From positions 496,001 through 560,000 of the forward strand of contig MCGE01000002.1 of NCBI GenBank assembly GCA_002105175.1: 64,000 nucleotides of DNA, in the 5' to 3' direction. The DNA is from Absidia repens (Eukaryota > Mucoromycota > Mucoromycetes > Mucorales > Cunninghamellaceae). Shown piece after piece: positions 22,512 to 34,750 of the stretch (positions are counted from its first letter, which is position 1; the number at the start of each line of letters is the position of its first letter). Made by a program: the position numbers and the translations under genes. The notes under the pieces are model-generated. The model saw only the letters and a program-made list of their open reading frames with translations, searched no databases and was not told where the DNA came from.

Positions 22512-22704
22512 TGCGAGATAATTTTTAATAAAGCCAAACAGCCGAAAAAAAAAAAAAAACGAAAAGATAGATTGATTGGGTTTCAACTCCGAAGAGGGGA
22601 AAAAGATATCTTTATTTTTATTAGAGACACAGTATATAAACAATAATGCAATTCATACTACAAACTATACTAAAGAGACAAGTGTCGACGGGTGCTCAAA
22701 AAGT

Positions 22705-24227
22705 TCACAATTCAGATATCACCTCTGGTTGTCGTCGCTGGTTTGTTAGAAGTGTTGGTAAAGATGGCGTTCGTTTTCGTTTCCTTGTTTCGACTGATAC
22801 GGTTTTATTGGGTATGGGTATAGTTGGTGTAGTTATTTTTTTCTTTGTTGATTGACTGGGTTGTCGTTTTCGTTGGGTTGTGGCCTTGACTGTTTCTTCG
22901 TTACTCGATTGATTTGATGACTGTGGATTGCTGGTATTGTCAGTATTACCACCGTCCATAGGTCCCTTAAAAAAATTAGTCAATTAGATTTATTCACTAC
23001 CTGATTTTGAAGGTCCTTTATTTTTTATTTTTATTTTTACCATTTTCAAAGTAAGGTTCCACATCTGTTCCATTGTCTGCCTGGCAAACCATTGGTCACA
23101 ACAGCGAATGATAAGGATGTTGTGTTCCAGGAGTTCCAGTTCCAAAGCATTTTGTCCATAGTGTTGAAGTCGAGCGTCCAGTTGATCCCATGGAGTGTTC
23201 GATGCCAAGGGGAAACGAGAAGCTACATTACGCACCACATCCGTCGCCGTATTTTCGATGATTTTCATGCTATTTTCTATATTTCCATTTTTCATCAGCC
23301 TCGCTAATGTATGTTGGCGCTGCATACTTCTGACTTGCTGACTTGTAGGGTTTCCCTTTGCTGGAATCAGAGGTCGCTTGATGTCCCGTTCATATTTTTG
23401 TCCTCCATTGTCATGTTGTTGCTGTTGTTGCTGTTGATGCTGTTGTTGCTGTTTCTGTTTTTGTTGTCGTTGTTGTCGTTGTTGTTGCTGTTGTTGCTGT
23501 TGTTGCTGTTGTCGCTGTTGTCGCTGTTGTTGAGCTGTTACTGTACTATTACTCCTATCTTCGTCGTCATCCATACCATTGTTCTGGCTCCCGTTTGGTT
23601 TCAAAGAGTTATGGATTGGTGTTTCCATGTTGTCATCTAAGAAAATATAGTATCATACACTTTAGTTCGCTTTGCTATCTAATATTTTCAGTTCTACTTA
23701 CCGGTTTTACTCATGTCCACAAATAACTGCGGTGAGTTATCGATTGTCAATCCTTTATGAGGCGAGGTATGTTGCGGCAGGTGTTCAATAAGGCCCAAAC
23801 AGACATTGTCTTGTGAATCGTTGTGGGGTTTCTGGTGATGATCATAAAAGTTGAGCGCTTTGAAGCCAGTGTCAGAGTCTTCATTTTGAGAGGGAATCAT
23901 GTTTTCATTGAGTGTGACACCTGTTCTTTTACGACGTATGGGCTTCTCCTCATATGGCGTATGCCATTCCAGTTCCAAGGGCTGTTCTTTTTGTGGTTGA
24001 CGGTATTGCATGATGCGAGTAATGGTTTCAAGTTGTGCTTGTTGGCTTCGAAGTAGGCTATTAATCGTCGATTGTTGTTGTATGAGGAATTTATTCATAG
24101 TTGCTTGCTGTTCCAGTTGCTGTTGTTGCTGTTGTTGTTGGTGTTTGACCAAGCGATTAATAGACAATTGTTGACTTCTGACTAGTTTATCGATATCTGA
24201 TAGTCCTTCACCATGTTGATATCTCAT
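22705..24227 (-). CDS. Hypothetical polyglutamine protein
   Basis: Minus-strand exons: 24227-23702, 23636-23041, 22965-22705; 460 residues, frames continuous. The N-terminus is heptad-like and Gln-rich (LVRSQQLSINRLVKHQQQQ, then a second segment with SLLRSQQAQLETITRIMQ), suggesting a coiled coil. A ~60-residue Gln/Arg tract sits in exon 2. After it a predicted helical block of about 90 residues (RQHTLARLMKNGNIENS ... DQLDARLQHYGQNALELELL ... CDQWFARQTMEQMWNLTLKM) is the only region that looks folded. The C-terminal exon is basic and Ser/Thr-rich (KRKRTPSLPT), possibly a nuclear localisation signal. I do not recognise the family. Its start lies 190 bp from the divergent SET-domain gene. Confidence 0.7.
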
Positions 24228-24417
24228 TTTTTTTTTTTTTTTTTTTGATACGTATTAGGATCAAAGAAACACGAAACAAAAATCAGTGCCCTCAGTAAAA
24301 TAAGAAGTAAGGGGTAATTTAAAAGACCGGTGAATGAGGATAATTTGACCGCCAACTTTAAAAATCCCAAGCCTCAACTGTCTCTTTTCCTAAATTTTTA
24401 TACTAATACCAAAATAA
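24228..24417. promoter_or_regulatory. Short divergent promoter region
   Basis: Only 190 bp separate the start codons of the polyQ gene (-) and the SET-domain gene (+). It contains a poly-T run next to the minus-strand start and no obvious TATA box. Shared control is inference. Confidence 0.45.
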
Positions 24418-25274
24418 ATGTATCGCGATGTCAAAACAGCAACACCATGCTCTGGCTGGACTCCTGAGGTGAAATATATTGATAAACTAGTATGGTCTCC
24501 AGCAGTACCCAAAGAGTTGAAGCAATTCTTCGAACCAAACCAACAGGCAATTGAACAAGCAAAGAAACAGCAAAACAGTGTCCGCAGTGGACCTGACGAC
24601 AAGACAAAAAAGGCCAACACAGATATTGGATCAGTAACAGCTGAAGAAGAGGAAGAAGAATGGAAGGATATTGCTGGACGGACGCTCAACTTTCTCAATG
24701 AACATGTCAACCTGCGGGGCAGCGATTTCCCTAGCATCAAAGAACAACGACGGAACATTAAGATTAAAAAGATCACCGACAAATCTCACCCTTGTTGTGG
24801 TGCCTATGGACTTGTTGCAGCACAAAACTTGGCGCCTCGGCAATTGATTCTGGATTATTTGGGGGTGGTAGAATACAAATCATACAGCTCATCGTCGGAC
24901 TATGTGCTACGATATGGGATTGATCTGTCTATTGATGCTGAAAAATGTGGCAATGAAGCCCGGTTCTTCAACGATTTTCGCGGTGTGGCGACCGGTCCCA
25001 ATGTGTGCTTTTTGAACTATCTGGACGAACGGACTGAAAAGATTCGAGTGGGTGTTTTTGTACTTGGCAATAAGAAGATCAAAAAGGGTGAAGAATTGGT
25101 AAGGAAATACATACAGCATCCAACCCCCCGTACCTTGATACTGATATTGACATTACTTCCACTGCTGCAATTTCCGTTTTTATCATCTTTACATAGTTAG
25201 TGACTTATGGGAAATCGTTTTGGTCAAATCGTGGTATGGAAATGAGTGAGCAAAATCATTCAAAACACAAGTAG
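24418..25274 (+). CDS. SET-domain protein (putative lysine methyltransferase)
   Basis: Exons 24418-25098 and 25197-25274; 252 residues. The first ~100 residues are charged, with a Glu run (TAEEEEEEWKD). The SET domain starts around residue 120: GAYGLVAAQNLAPRQLIL (the first SET motif), then NEARFFNDFRG at residues 179-189 in place of the usual RFINHSC, then PNVCF, RVGVFVLGNKKIKKGEEL, and after the intron LVTYGKSFW, rebuilding the classic GEELLVTYG. The protein then ends about 16 residues later without a post-SET cysteine cluster. SET enzymes transfer methyl from SAM to lysine; the target is unknown. The NDFRG variation suggests a distinct subfamily. Reading through the intron would give a nonsense tail, so the spliced form is preferred. 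Confidence 0.82.
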
Positions 25275-25523
25275 CCACCTGGTGCCTGGATTTTGAAGCT
25301 TAGTTTAGTTAGTATCATTTTTTATGACATTATATTCCCAATTTCCTTTGACTTATTTATTTGCCAAATAGCTTTGCTCCTTCCTCTTCTCGCTTCATTA
25401 GTTTTTATTTCATCTCTGTATCAACTTATATTCCCTATCCTCATGTATCATTTTGTCAAATAAAAAAAGCCCCTGATTTTTACATTCCAAAAAATGATTT
25501 TGAATTGATATTATGTATTTTCC

Positions 25524-25568
<45 letters not shown>

Positions 25569-26107
25569 CGTGTGTGCGAGGAAACAACAAACGATAAATT
25601 GTCTGTCAGCATTCTGATGTTCTCAAAGTTTTTTCTTATTTTTTGTCGATAATTTCAAAATATACGTACTTCTAGCTGTTGGAATGAAGGGGATGGCAGT
25701 GTGCAATCATAGTGATTATCGAAGATTAACTTTAACTCATGTACCTGATTTTTGATCTAGTATTTGAAGCGGTGATAGAAATATGAAAAAAGAAGCTTTC
25801 TTGCGCTGGGATGAAGCGATACAACAGATTAGATCCCTTCAAGCCACAGACAATCAACTCATTTTCCAGTCAAAACCAACCAGTTACCCCATAATAAACC
25901 ATTATTTCACGTCATACCCATCATATCGCATATAACCCACTCAACAAAGAATCACTTTTTCAACAACGTAGACACAATGAAGACACAACAACAGCAAACC
26001 CCCCAAAAAAAAAGATGAAAGTAAGGCAAGACAGCAAATCAAATATAAGAGGATCGCAGTTTTATTTAAACAATAAGAATAATAAAGTACTAAGTTGGAG
26101 TATATGT
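25275..26107. other. Intergenic
   Basis: 3' flanks of the convergent SET and uL2 genes. A poly-T run of ~33 bases at about 25527-25559 is followed by a GTGTGTGCGTGTG run. No gene is seen. Confidence 0.45.
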
Positions 26108-27101
26108 TTATTCCTTGAGCTTCTTGGTACCACGGAGCAAACCAGTACGACGAGCAGCAATGAGACCAACCTTTTGACCTGTAAATTAGATAATAATATT
26201 AATAATAATATTAATAAAAAAGCCAATGAGTGATAATGATACATCATACTCCCTAAATCCCTCCATTTCCTATTCTAGGTTTTTTAAAAAAAAACTTACC
26301 GGCAGAAGAATCGCGGGCCATAGTAGAGGCGTGACCAATGTGTTGATGGTTACCACCACCGTGAGGATGGTCGACGGGGTTCATAGCAACACCACGAGTC
26401 TTGGGCCAAGAGTTACGCTTGACCTTGTACTTGTGGTAAGCACGACCAGCCTTCAACAAGGGCTTGTCAATACGACCACCACCAGCGACGATACCGATAG
26501 CAGCACGGGCAGTAGAGGGAATGATCTTCTTGGCACCGGAGGGGAGACGGAGACGGGTCTTACCATCTTCACCATGACCAATGACAGTAGCGTAGTTACC
26601 GGAGGTACGGGCAAGAGCACCACGATCACCAACCTTTTCTTCAACGTTACAGATGACAGTACCTTCGGGGACAGAGGCCAAAGGCAAGACGTTACCAATG
26701 TTCAAAGTAGCCTTCTTACCACAGTAGACGAATTGACCGGTGTACATACCTTCAGTGGCAATGAAAGTTTCGGTACGGAGCTTGTACCTACAAAGTGAAA
26801 AAGTTAAGAAAATGACGAAGAAGTTATTAGTTATGATCACATAAAAAATATGCAGATGTTTAAGATATATATATATATATATATATTATGTGACTTACTT
26901 GTAGGGATCACGGAAGACAACCTTGGCAAGAGGAGCACCACGTCCAGGATCGTGGACGATTTCCTTGACAAGACCACGGATATAACCATGACGTTCAGCA
27001 AAATCGAAGACACGCAAGTTAGCAGCACCCTTGCGACCGACAGTATGAGCCTTGAAAATGCTACCAGCACCTTTTCTTTGAGCACGGATGACGCGACCCA
27101 T
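26108..27101 (-). CDS. RPL2: 60S ribosomal protein uL2 (L8/RPL2)
   Basis: Minus-strand exons: 27101-26899, 26787-26300, 26178-26108; 253 residues, the normal eukaryotic uL2 length. It begins [20 protein letters not shown] and includes [27 protein letters not shown], the RNA-binding core, and the conserved [20 protein letters not shown] near the C-terminus, whose histidine lies close to the peptidyl transferase centre in this family. It ends [13 protein letters not shown]. Codon use is strongly biased to C-ending, CGT, GGT and AAG codons compared with its neighbours, as expected for a highly expressed gene. Confidence 0.98.
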
Positions 27102-27815
27102 TGTTTATATACTATAGAGTGGCGTTTAAGGTAAAAAGAAAAGTCAAGGGTGGTAAGAATGAAGGTCGTAAAAGTGTAAAGGTCGCAATTGTAATAAAAA
27201 AAAAAAAAAAAAAAAGAGGGTCAGTAAAAAGATATCATCCCATCCATCAATCCATCCATCCGTCATCCATCCCAATACAATGCCTAATTTCATGATGAAA
27301 CCACCCCATTGATAAACCATATAAATACGACCCCAATGTTTTACATGTGTATCATACTGACCTAAAAGAAAATTAAAGAGAATGGACAAACGATTTGCTC
27401 CTGGCAGAAGAATATATATTCCTTTTGAACAACCGCCCGAACAGTCGGTATTTTAAATATTCTTCGCCAAATTTATTCATTTAATTCACATATGCGCATT
27501 GGTGAATTCTTCATGGATTTAATAAATGAGGGAAAGTGCTTGTAAAAAAATAAAATAAAGTAGTGATTTTATTCTGGTTGTGGTATCTTCTAAGTTAATC
27601 ATAAATTAACTAGCACTCCACCATTGCCCTACAGCCAACACCTTCCCTTTTCGCCTCCCCCCCATGTTGTAGCCAGGTGGTAATAGAAGGCCAAATCATC
27701 ACAAACAGTTGAAGAAGAGTTTATTTGATAACCAATAGAAGAAAATACAAATATAATAAAATATTAAATGAATTAAATAAAAAAGATAAAATGAAAAAAA
27801 TAATACTAAACTAGG
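27102..27815. other. Intergenic between uL2 promoter and ERG7 3' end
   Basis: Poly-A run at 27196-27214; CATCCATC repetitions at 27240-27272. No gene is seen. Confidence 0.45.
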
Positions 27816-30612
27816 CTAATCTAGAAGAGGCTTATTTCCATATACACGAGCATATTTTCCAAGAGCCCAAATGGTAAAAGAGAATTTGTAGTTTGGATAG
27901 GAGATCATACAGTTCTTGTTGAATACACCTTCGATACTTTCTTGCAGCCATTCTCCATTGGATTGTTGCCGTTTCATGATAAACTGGACACCGCGTCGGA
28001 TAGGTTCTTCCTCAGGGTACTTGGCTTCTAATAACGACATGACAGCCCAGGCCGTGTTCACCACTTGAGATTGACTATTACGCGTGTAGACCTGATCTTC
28101 GCAAGACTTGTAAGTTTCTCCCCACCCACCATCTTCTTCCTGTTTGGCCAGTAAAAAATCACACCCCTTTCGAGAATATAGACTAGAAAATGGAAAATCG
28201 AACAATTTTGAGTGAGAGAGAAGTTTTCCTTTTTTTTTTTTTTTTTTGCATGTATGTTTACCTATTTTCATAGAATTCTCCCACACTTGCCAAACTTTGC
28301 AAAGCAAAAAAAGCCCCATTGGTAAAGCAAATAGCCCAAGAGCCATACCAAGAACCATCTGAGCGTTGTTCCTTCTTGATATATTGTAAAACAGTGGAGG
28401 TGACCCGATCAATGTCTTGCCTACGATACACCGGATCCAGTTTACGAAAGGCCGCCAGTCCCATCAAGACAGCAGTGGAGCATTCTACATAGTTGAATTC
28501 TATCATAATATTGCGGAAAACTTCGGCAGTATTCAGTTTTTCCAACCAAGATGGCCCACGGATGCGTTCATAGGAAGCAAACCCATAGTCAGAATTCTGC
28601 ATTGTCAACAACACATCTACCGCATCATGCAAACGCTCCAAACTAACGACTTGAGGTAATGATTCGATTTGTTGTAAAGCAATCACCGACTTTAGGCCTT
28701 CCGCTGTGCAATCCGATACAGTATAACCATGATCCCGTGTGCTGAATGGCCATGCGCCGTTGGATGGATGTCGGTAGCATTTGTCCATATTGGGAGCATC
28801 ACGTTTGATCTATAACAAAAATAAATGGTACTTGAGAATGGTCAGTGGATTATCCTAACACACACACACCTATCTTTTTTTTTTTTGTCTTGTCCATATT
28901 TACCTGAGTTAAATCAATAAATTCCAAAAGCTTGATCATATGTTCCCGATACTGATCATTACCCGCCAGTTGAGCTTCTACACACGCTTGAGCAATGAAT
29001 GTAGCATCCCAGAGTTGACTTCCATTTGTCCCATTCATCATCATTCCTTCTGGTCCCATCCACAAAAAGTCCAGGTTGCGTTCAACATGAAGCTTGAATT
29101 CACGCGAGTCCTTCCCATAATGATAATAGACCACCAACCAATTCATCACCTTATTGACAGGTCCAATGTCCAAAAAGAACGAGTTTTCATCTTCCATTTT
29201 TATTTGTTCAATAACCTCTTGGATTGCGTATTGCCGAAGCCAATTTGACTTGTAAGGGAGTTTTTCATAGTAGGTTGCAATATCTTGAGAAAGCAATGTT
29301 GTCCAAACCCGGCACATATAAAGTAAAAAAAAAAAGAAGTTAAAAAATGGCTCTGAGTTTGGGGACTATTTATTTCGTTATTCACTTACTGTTAAGTACA
29401 TCCATGAGTTTTGTACGAGGGGTATAAAGATCCACTTTCGCCACATTGTTGCGTTGCTGATCCCATACAATGGTGTTGTAAGGTTGAGTATAAAGTTCGG
29501 ATCGTAGGCTTTGAGTAAACTCAGTTAGCGGAGCGCTCAGACGACGGGCATAGATATAACCCATAGGAAGATAGACAAGACGTGCCTGAACCCACCAATT
29601 TGCAGGGCTTAAGGGTATCCATTTCGGTAAAGTCCTTGTTAATAATAATAACAACAATAATAATAAAAAGTTAGTACTATACGGTAAATTATTCGTGTGC
29701 AAGGTTTCATCCATCGTTTTATATTTACCATAGCTCAGGTGGGATAGGGTTCACGCCTTCCCATTCATACACACCGAGAGCTGACAAAAAAAATTTGCCC
29801 CACGTAGGCACAGCTGCAGCGCCCCCAAGTTTGTGTAAAGTATTGCGAGCTTTCACCATCACTGGATGATCAGGGCCAAGACCAAGGATACGCAGCGCTA
29901 CATAATTTAAGGATGTTCCAAAGACGGTAGAAGCACCTTCAATATGGAGACCCCACCCACCATCATCCTTATGAGCACGGTTCAGTAAATACCTAATCAG
30001 TTCAAGCCGTGTTGCCTCATGTACTGGTGTTCCAGTAATGTAATGGACTATAATCAGACCAGGGAGAGTAAACCTATATGAAAAGTATAACAAAAAAAAA
30101 AAAAAAAAGAAGAAGAAATGTTTTGTAAAACTGTCAGTACACTATATTCGTCTCATCCCTCCCCTCCCTCCATTTGTACAATCAAGTTCATTCAAGACTA
30201 ATATACCTACATTGGACCTCCGTATTCGCCTGCCCAGTGCCCATCGTCAGTTTGAATCTGTCGATAGAATTCAAAGCCATTGGCTGCACATTCCAAAGGT
30301 GTCTTTGGTGGAATAAGTTCAGGTAAACCCTATTGTGGTAAGCAAAGGAAGAAGAATGGGTCACCATATAAACTTGGAGATATCTTGTCATTGCCTATTA
30401 TCCCTTTTTTCTTTTTTCTTTACCGTAGGAAGGCCTAAGTGGTATTTGTCCCAGGTTGCCTGTGGCCATAGTTCACATTCTTTATCGTTTTCGAGGTAGT
30501 GCCAAGTTTGAGCGCCTTGATCAACGCGTAAACGCCATCGAGACAGATCAGTGAATGAAGGTGTATTATTCAGGTTCAAAGTGGCGGATATATATGATTC
30601 TGTTGAAGCCAT
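27816..30612 (-). CDS. ERG7: Lanosterol synthase (oxidosqualene cyclase)
   Basis: Minus-strand exons: 30612-30424, 30329-30211, 30073-29729, 29634-29390, 29283-28904, 28809-28262, 28182-27816; 730 residues, almost identical in length to yeast Erg7. The protonating acid lies in VSDCTAEG with D459, corresponding to yeast Asp456. QW motifs are visible ([37 protein letters not shown]). It cyclises 2,3-oxidosqualene to lanosterol, the first sterol of the ergosterol pathway, on ER or lipid-droplet membranes. The exon 4-5 join ([16 protein letters not shown]) uses the acceptor TTTCTCAAG at 29284 because the preceding T-rich stretch has no better AG; that junction is the least certain. Confidence 0.97.
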
Positions 30613-32199
30613 TTTATAAGGTTATTAAGGGAAGCGAAAAAAAAACCAGGGAGTGAGAGAGAAAATGTGTGTTAAAGCATTTTTTTATGTTTTTGAAAAA
30701 GCGACGCGGCAGTCGAAGCCGACATAATTTATTTTTGTTATATACGTCCAAACTTTCATTTTTCCCTCTTGATCTTTTATAGAAGTGCCCCACCTTTTTA
30801 ATTTTACGAATGAACATTGTATTAATTTTTTTTATAGAGTCGCCTATCACACCATCACAAAACCTTGGATCATAAACTGGCAGCGCCTCCGTTAAGGGAC
30901 CAATCCTTGGCGTGCTCGCAAAAATTCAGGGGTAACGTGTGAAGTCCACTTTCTAACGTGCGGACACACTTTAATACAGCACAACGTGAGATAAAGTAGA
31001 TCCAATGAATTGATTTGTCTTTCCTCATTATACGTTTCACTAACTTTGTCGATATACCAAAGGTATATCTATACAAGAGTCCCTTTATTATTCAAAGGAT
31101 TGTGTCAACTGTTACAAGTTCGTAGTGTACTAAAAAAAAAGAAAATCACAGTCCAATGTCATTCCACCCAAACTCTTGAGCAAAAACGATCATTTCCCAT
31201 TGCACTATTATTCGGGGAATTCTTGACCATCCAATCAGCCGAAGTTCTTCCTCTACGACTGTCAAACAACATAGATATTAAGCGACAAGTACGTTGCCAC
31301 AGGACCACCAAAACAGAGATAATAAATAATAATGTCAAAAAAATTAGTCGAAGTGATAGTCGAGGTATTTTTTTAAAACAATGTTGTATGATACAATGCA
31401 AATATTACACCGTTGCCACTCCGTACATTCTTTTGATTGAATCAAGGTAGCGTTTCTTTGCGGTATCGATGTAATAGACGTTGAGCAACGCAAGACTATT
31501 CATTTTTTTTTTATATCAATATAGCAGTGGTTCTGAGTACCGTTATATGGGTCTGAGAGGAGGTGAGGATCGAATTAGGTTTCTGACCTGAGCAGTGAAG
31601 AAGTAGACTGATATGCCTACCAACCTCTTTATATCAGTCAAAAAATACTGCGTGATGCATTAATTAATTTAATAATGTAAGACATCCGTTGGGAGCATTC
31701 AAATAAATATATTTTTTTATTGCGGAAGAGACATAAAGTTCAGGTAAACCTCGGAAAGTAAGCTATTTTCAGTGAGAGTCATACTCTTCTACAATGGCAA
31801 AGGATTAGCTATTATACGGTGTATGTTGCAAACCATTCCATAGTAACAGGGAAGTGCAAAGGTATTGTGAAATAAAATCAAAATACAGCAAATATTGCCT
31901 TGCCGGGATTGGTGCAAAAAGAAAAGTGAGCTATCATACCGCCGCTGTCAAGCTGAACAGGTTGCTGCTGTTGCTGCAGAAAAAAAAAAGTGAGCCAACT
32001 GGTGAATGATAGACGTTACTGTCATGAGAAGAAGAGCAAACCATCATGCATCCACTGTTGAGCAGTGTTGTTTTCTTCAATAAGAAGAGGAACACTGTGT
32101 TGATGATGCTGCATAGCGTCGCTCGTTGTAAAGAAGACGAAAAGAAACTCCTTTTTGGAATCCATCAGACTGTGGAAAAAAGAAATACAGCCAGGGATG
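30613..32199. other. Long intergenic region, left part
   Basis: ERG7 promoter side, then about 1.3 kb with no family-recognisable frame. A 147-codon open stretch at 31010-31450 (+) has no start context, domain or biased codon use that I can see, so I do not call it. Confidence 0.4.
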
Positions 32200-32960
32200 A
32201 TTTCAAATGCCGCCCACGTGAAGTTTATTTACTTTCAATTCCCACTCCCGCCCTCTCTCTTTCCTACAGTTTCTTTTTTTTTTTCCCTTTATTTTTTTTC
32301 TTCATCATTCAACTTCCATGAGGTTATCTTGGACTTAAGAATAGTGCCAGGACTAGTTTAGAAGAGGTTTCAGAATAGGGATTACAAGATGCATGGGGAA
32401 ACCCTTTCATTTTGGATCTAGGATTTTGGAACTACCGTTATATAGCTTTGAAGTTCTCATTAGTTTACTTTAGCATTGCTTTGTATATAGCTTGTGTATA
32501 CATATAAATAAAATACTTTGTTTTTACATGCTTCAATACAAAAATGTCTTACCATTCTCGCTTATGCCTTGTACAACTGATTCCTTTTTTTTAACATCGA
32601 CCCTTCAGATTGCAAGTGATCGTTGTTGTGCTTCCATAAAAAATATCCTCTTAGACTTTCTTATGCCTTGCTGTGTACTGAACAGTATATTAAACCCCAT
32701 TTTACAATTGCCTCATTAAATTAGTATCTACCATCCTTCGGTTTGCTCATTCGGCCCCCTGATGCCTTGTACAATAGATCCTTTGTTACAATGAACCCCA
32801 TCCCTTTAGTTTAGTACTTCTTCAATATCCTTTAATATTATTTTTTATTGTTTATCCTCTGACCCATTTGCTAACAAAAAAATAAAATAAAGAACGGGTC
32901 TCTATTATAGCCATTGCGTGAGTGTCCTATCAAACATCTGCTTGTTAGGCCACCCACTAT
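32200..32960 (+). repeat. Dispersed CACGTG element, copy B (long form)
   Basis: Starts TTTCAAATGCCGCCCACGTG (E-box at 32215-32220), then a pyrimidine tract, TTCATCATTCAACTTCCATG and the conserved GGGATTACAAGATGCATGGG near 32377 (identical to copy A). The signal ATAAATAAAATA is at ~32503. The tail extends to about 32950 and matches copy E in reverse complement: CTTATGCCTTGTACAA, AGTACTTCTTCAATAT, GTGTCCTATCAAACAT. It carries no coding frame. Confidence 0.78.
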
Positions 32961-33045
32961 GATCGGTTCACTAAATTGAAAAATAGCGGGCGGGGGGGGA
33001 TCTACTCACAAACACATTCCCACGATCCTCATGACATCTAATAGC

Positions 33046-33096
<51 letters not shown>

Positions 33097-33958
33097 CAAC
33101 CTTTAAAGTCAGTTTCATATTTTGAACTTGAGAGCGTAAAGTGAGGAATATCCCCAGGCCATATCCCAAAAAGCACCTATAAGTCTTTTCAATTTATTGT
33201 GTCCAGTGATTCTGAGCTTTTATCCTCTTCCTTTACAAACTATGATCAAAGTTCAAACTCATAGCAAGAACTTCAGGAGTTTTTGTTTCTTTAAAAAAAC
33301 CCAGATCTTCCTTCATTCTATTTGCTGCGTATGTTTGGGGATGGGTGGGGAGAGTCAAGCTTTTCCTTAGTAATCTATCCCTTTCTTTTTAATTCGGCTT
33401 TATTCTCCTTTGTCATATTCTTTCATTAACCAGTGAAAATAGGAGACAGAGCCTGGATACCGGATCAGGAACCTCGTTGACGGAGTATCAAAACAATTCA
33501 TGCATTTTGTATCCAACCCTTAAAAAAATTGAAACATGAGTAAAATATTATACGGGAAATGGTAGTTTTTATTATCATTATATTTGTGAACAAAAAAAAA
33601 ACAAAACAAAAGAATAACACCCACATCACGGGGGTAGGGGTGATTGAATAGTTAAACATATACACTGATAAAGCAAGAGGGTTAATAACATGAATAAGAA
33701 ATGATTAATGATAAAGACAACATAAAAAGGGGAAGAATGAACAATGAACAAAGCATAAATCAATTTGGCGCAATACTTGAATAAATCAATAAATTTGAAT
33801 AAAAAGGCAGTTAATAAGTATAAAAAAAAGATGCATATAAATTTTGTTGAAGACATAAGACTAAAGGGGTAAAGTGTTTGTGTGCAGGTTGAAATACAAG
33901 AAATAAATAGATTATGGTAACTTTTTTTTTTTTTTTGTTTTTTTTTAAAAAAAAGATC
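32961..33958. other. Long intergenic region, right part
   Basis: A pure T run of about 42 bases covers 33049-33090. No gene seen. The right end is the 3' flank of the homeodomain gene. Confidence 0.4.
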
Positions 33959-34750
33959 CTAATGCAAAATAGAGTCAATTGAAATAGGACTTGGGTATGT
34001 GGATGTTGGTGGACTTGGTGGATTATAAGGACCTTGATATAACTTCAATGGTGGTAAGTTGACCTTTTGATTATGGTGTTGAGGTTGAAAATAGTTGTCG
34101 TACTCGTTCATCACTGTAGAAGAGGTAGATGACACGGGCGAGGATGATCCTGATGGAGGAGGAAGAATAAAATGTTGATTATCATTGCCAGCAGGGCTTG
34201 TAACCGATGTGGGTGTACATGGAGGAGACGACAAAGGACACCCCATCATATCATATTGATAGCGCTGTGTATAATAAGTTGCCGTAGTACTTTCATTTTC
34301 TTGTTCTTCACCACCTTCCATGGAAGAAAATGAGTATCGCTGGGTTCTTGATCGTAATGATTGTCGCTTATTTTGGAACCATATTTGTACGGTGCGTGGA
34401 CTCATACCCAAATGTTTTCCCAATTCAACACGTAGCTCTGTAGACGGGAAGTAAGTTTGGTTAAAAACCTGGTTCAATACTGTTAATTGAGATGGTGAGG
34501 CCCTCTTGCGCTTGGCTTTCAATGGAGGGTAGTGATTTGAAGCCTTGTTACTTGAGCCACGCTGTTCACTATAATCATAATGGTAACTATCAGTGGTGTC
34601 AATACCACTAACTGAAATGTGACCAGTGTTGACATCGGAGGTAGCGGTATTATTAACAGTGACATGAGATGATGAGGAATTGGAACTCCGCCGAGGAAGA
34701 GAGAAAAGGTCCGAAATGGGAGGGAGGGTACAGTTGGAAGAAGGGTGCAT
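33959..34750 (-). CDS. Homeodomain transcription factor
   Basis: Single exon, 263 residues, from the ATG at 34750. Residues ~78-136 are a homeodomain: basic arm KAKRKRASPSQ, helix 1 LTVLNQVFNQTYFPS, helix 2 TELRVELGKHLGMS and the recognition helix PRTVQIWFQNKRQSLRSR with the invariant W, F, N and R. Ser/Thr- and Pro-rich flanks follow (SPPCTPTSVTSPAG, PPLKLYQGPYNPPSPPTS). The type resembles fungal Yox1/Phx1-like factors; its targets are unknown. An in-frame extension to 34870 exists, but the hydrophobic residues it would add are untypical, so the internal ATG is chosen. Confidence 0.9.
   Translation of the reverse strand: MHPSSNCTLPPISDLFSLPRRSSNSSSSHVTVNNTATSDVNTGHISVSGIDTTDSYHYDYSEQRGSSNKASNHYPPLKAKRKRASPSQLTVLNQVFNQTYFPSTELRVELGKHLGMSPRTVQIWFQNKRQSLRSRTQRYSFSSMEGGEEQENESTTATYYTQRYQYDMMGCPLSSPPCTPTSVTSPAGNDNQHFILPPPSGSSSPVSSTSSTVMNEYDNYFQPQHHNQKVNLPPLKLYQGPYNPPSPPTSTYPSPISIDSILH

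Noticed and set aside
23311..23640. Leucine-rich plus-strand frame resembling a membrane protein
   Set aside because: It is the complement of the CAA/CAG polyglutamine tract on the minus strand.
26226..26798. 190-codon plus-strand frame over the uL2 gene
   Set aside because: It is antisense to a highly conserved ribosomal protein exon; long antisense frames are expected from its biased codons.
31010..31450. Open stretch of ~147 codons on the plus strand
   Set aside because: No domain, no intron structure, no codon bias and a basic random-looking composition; probably chance in AT-rich DNA.
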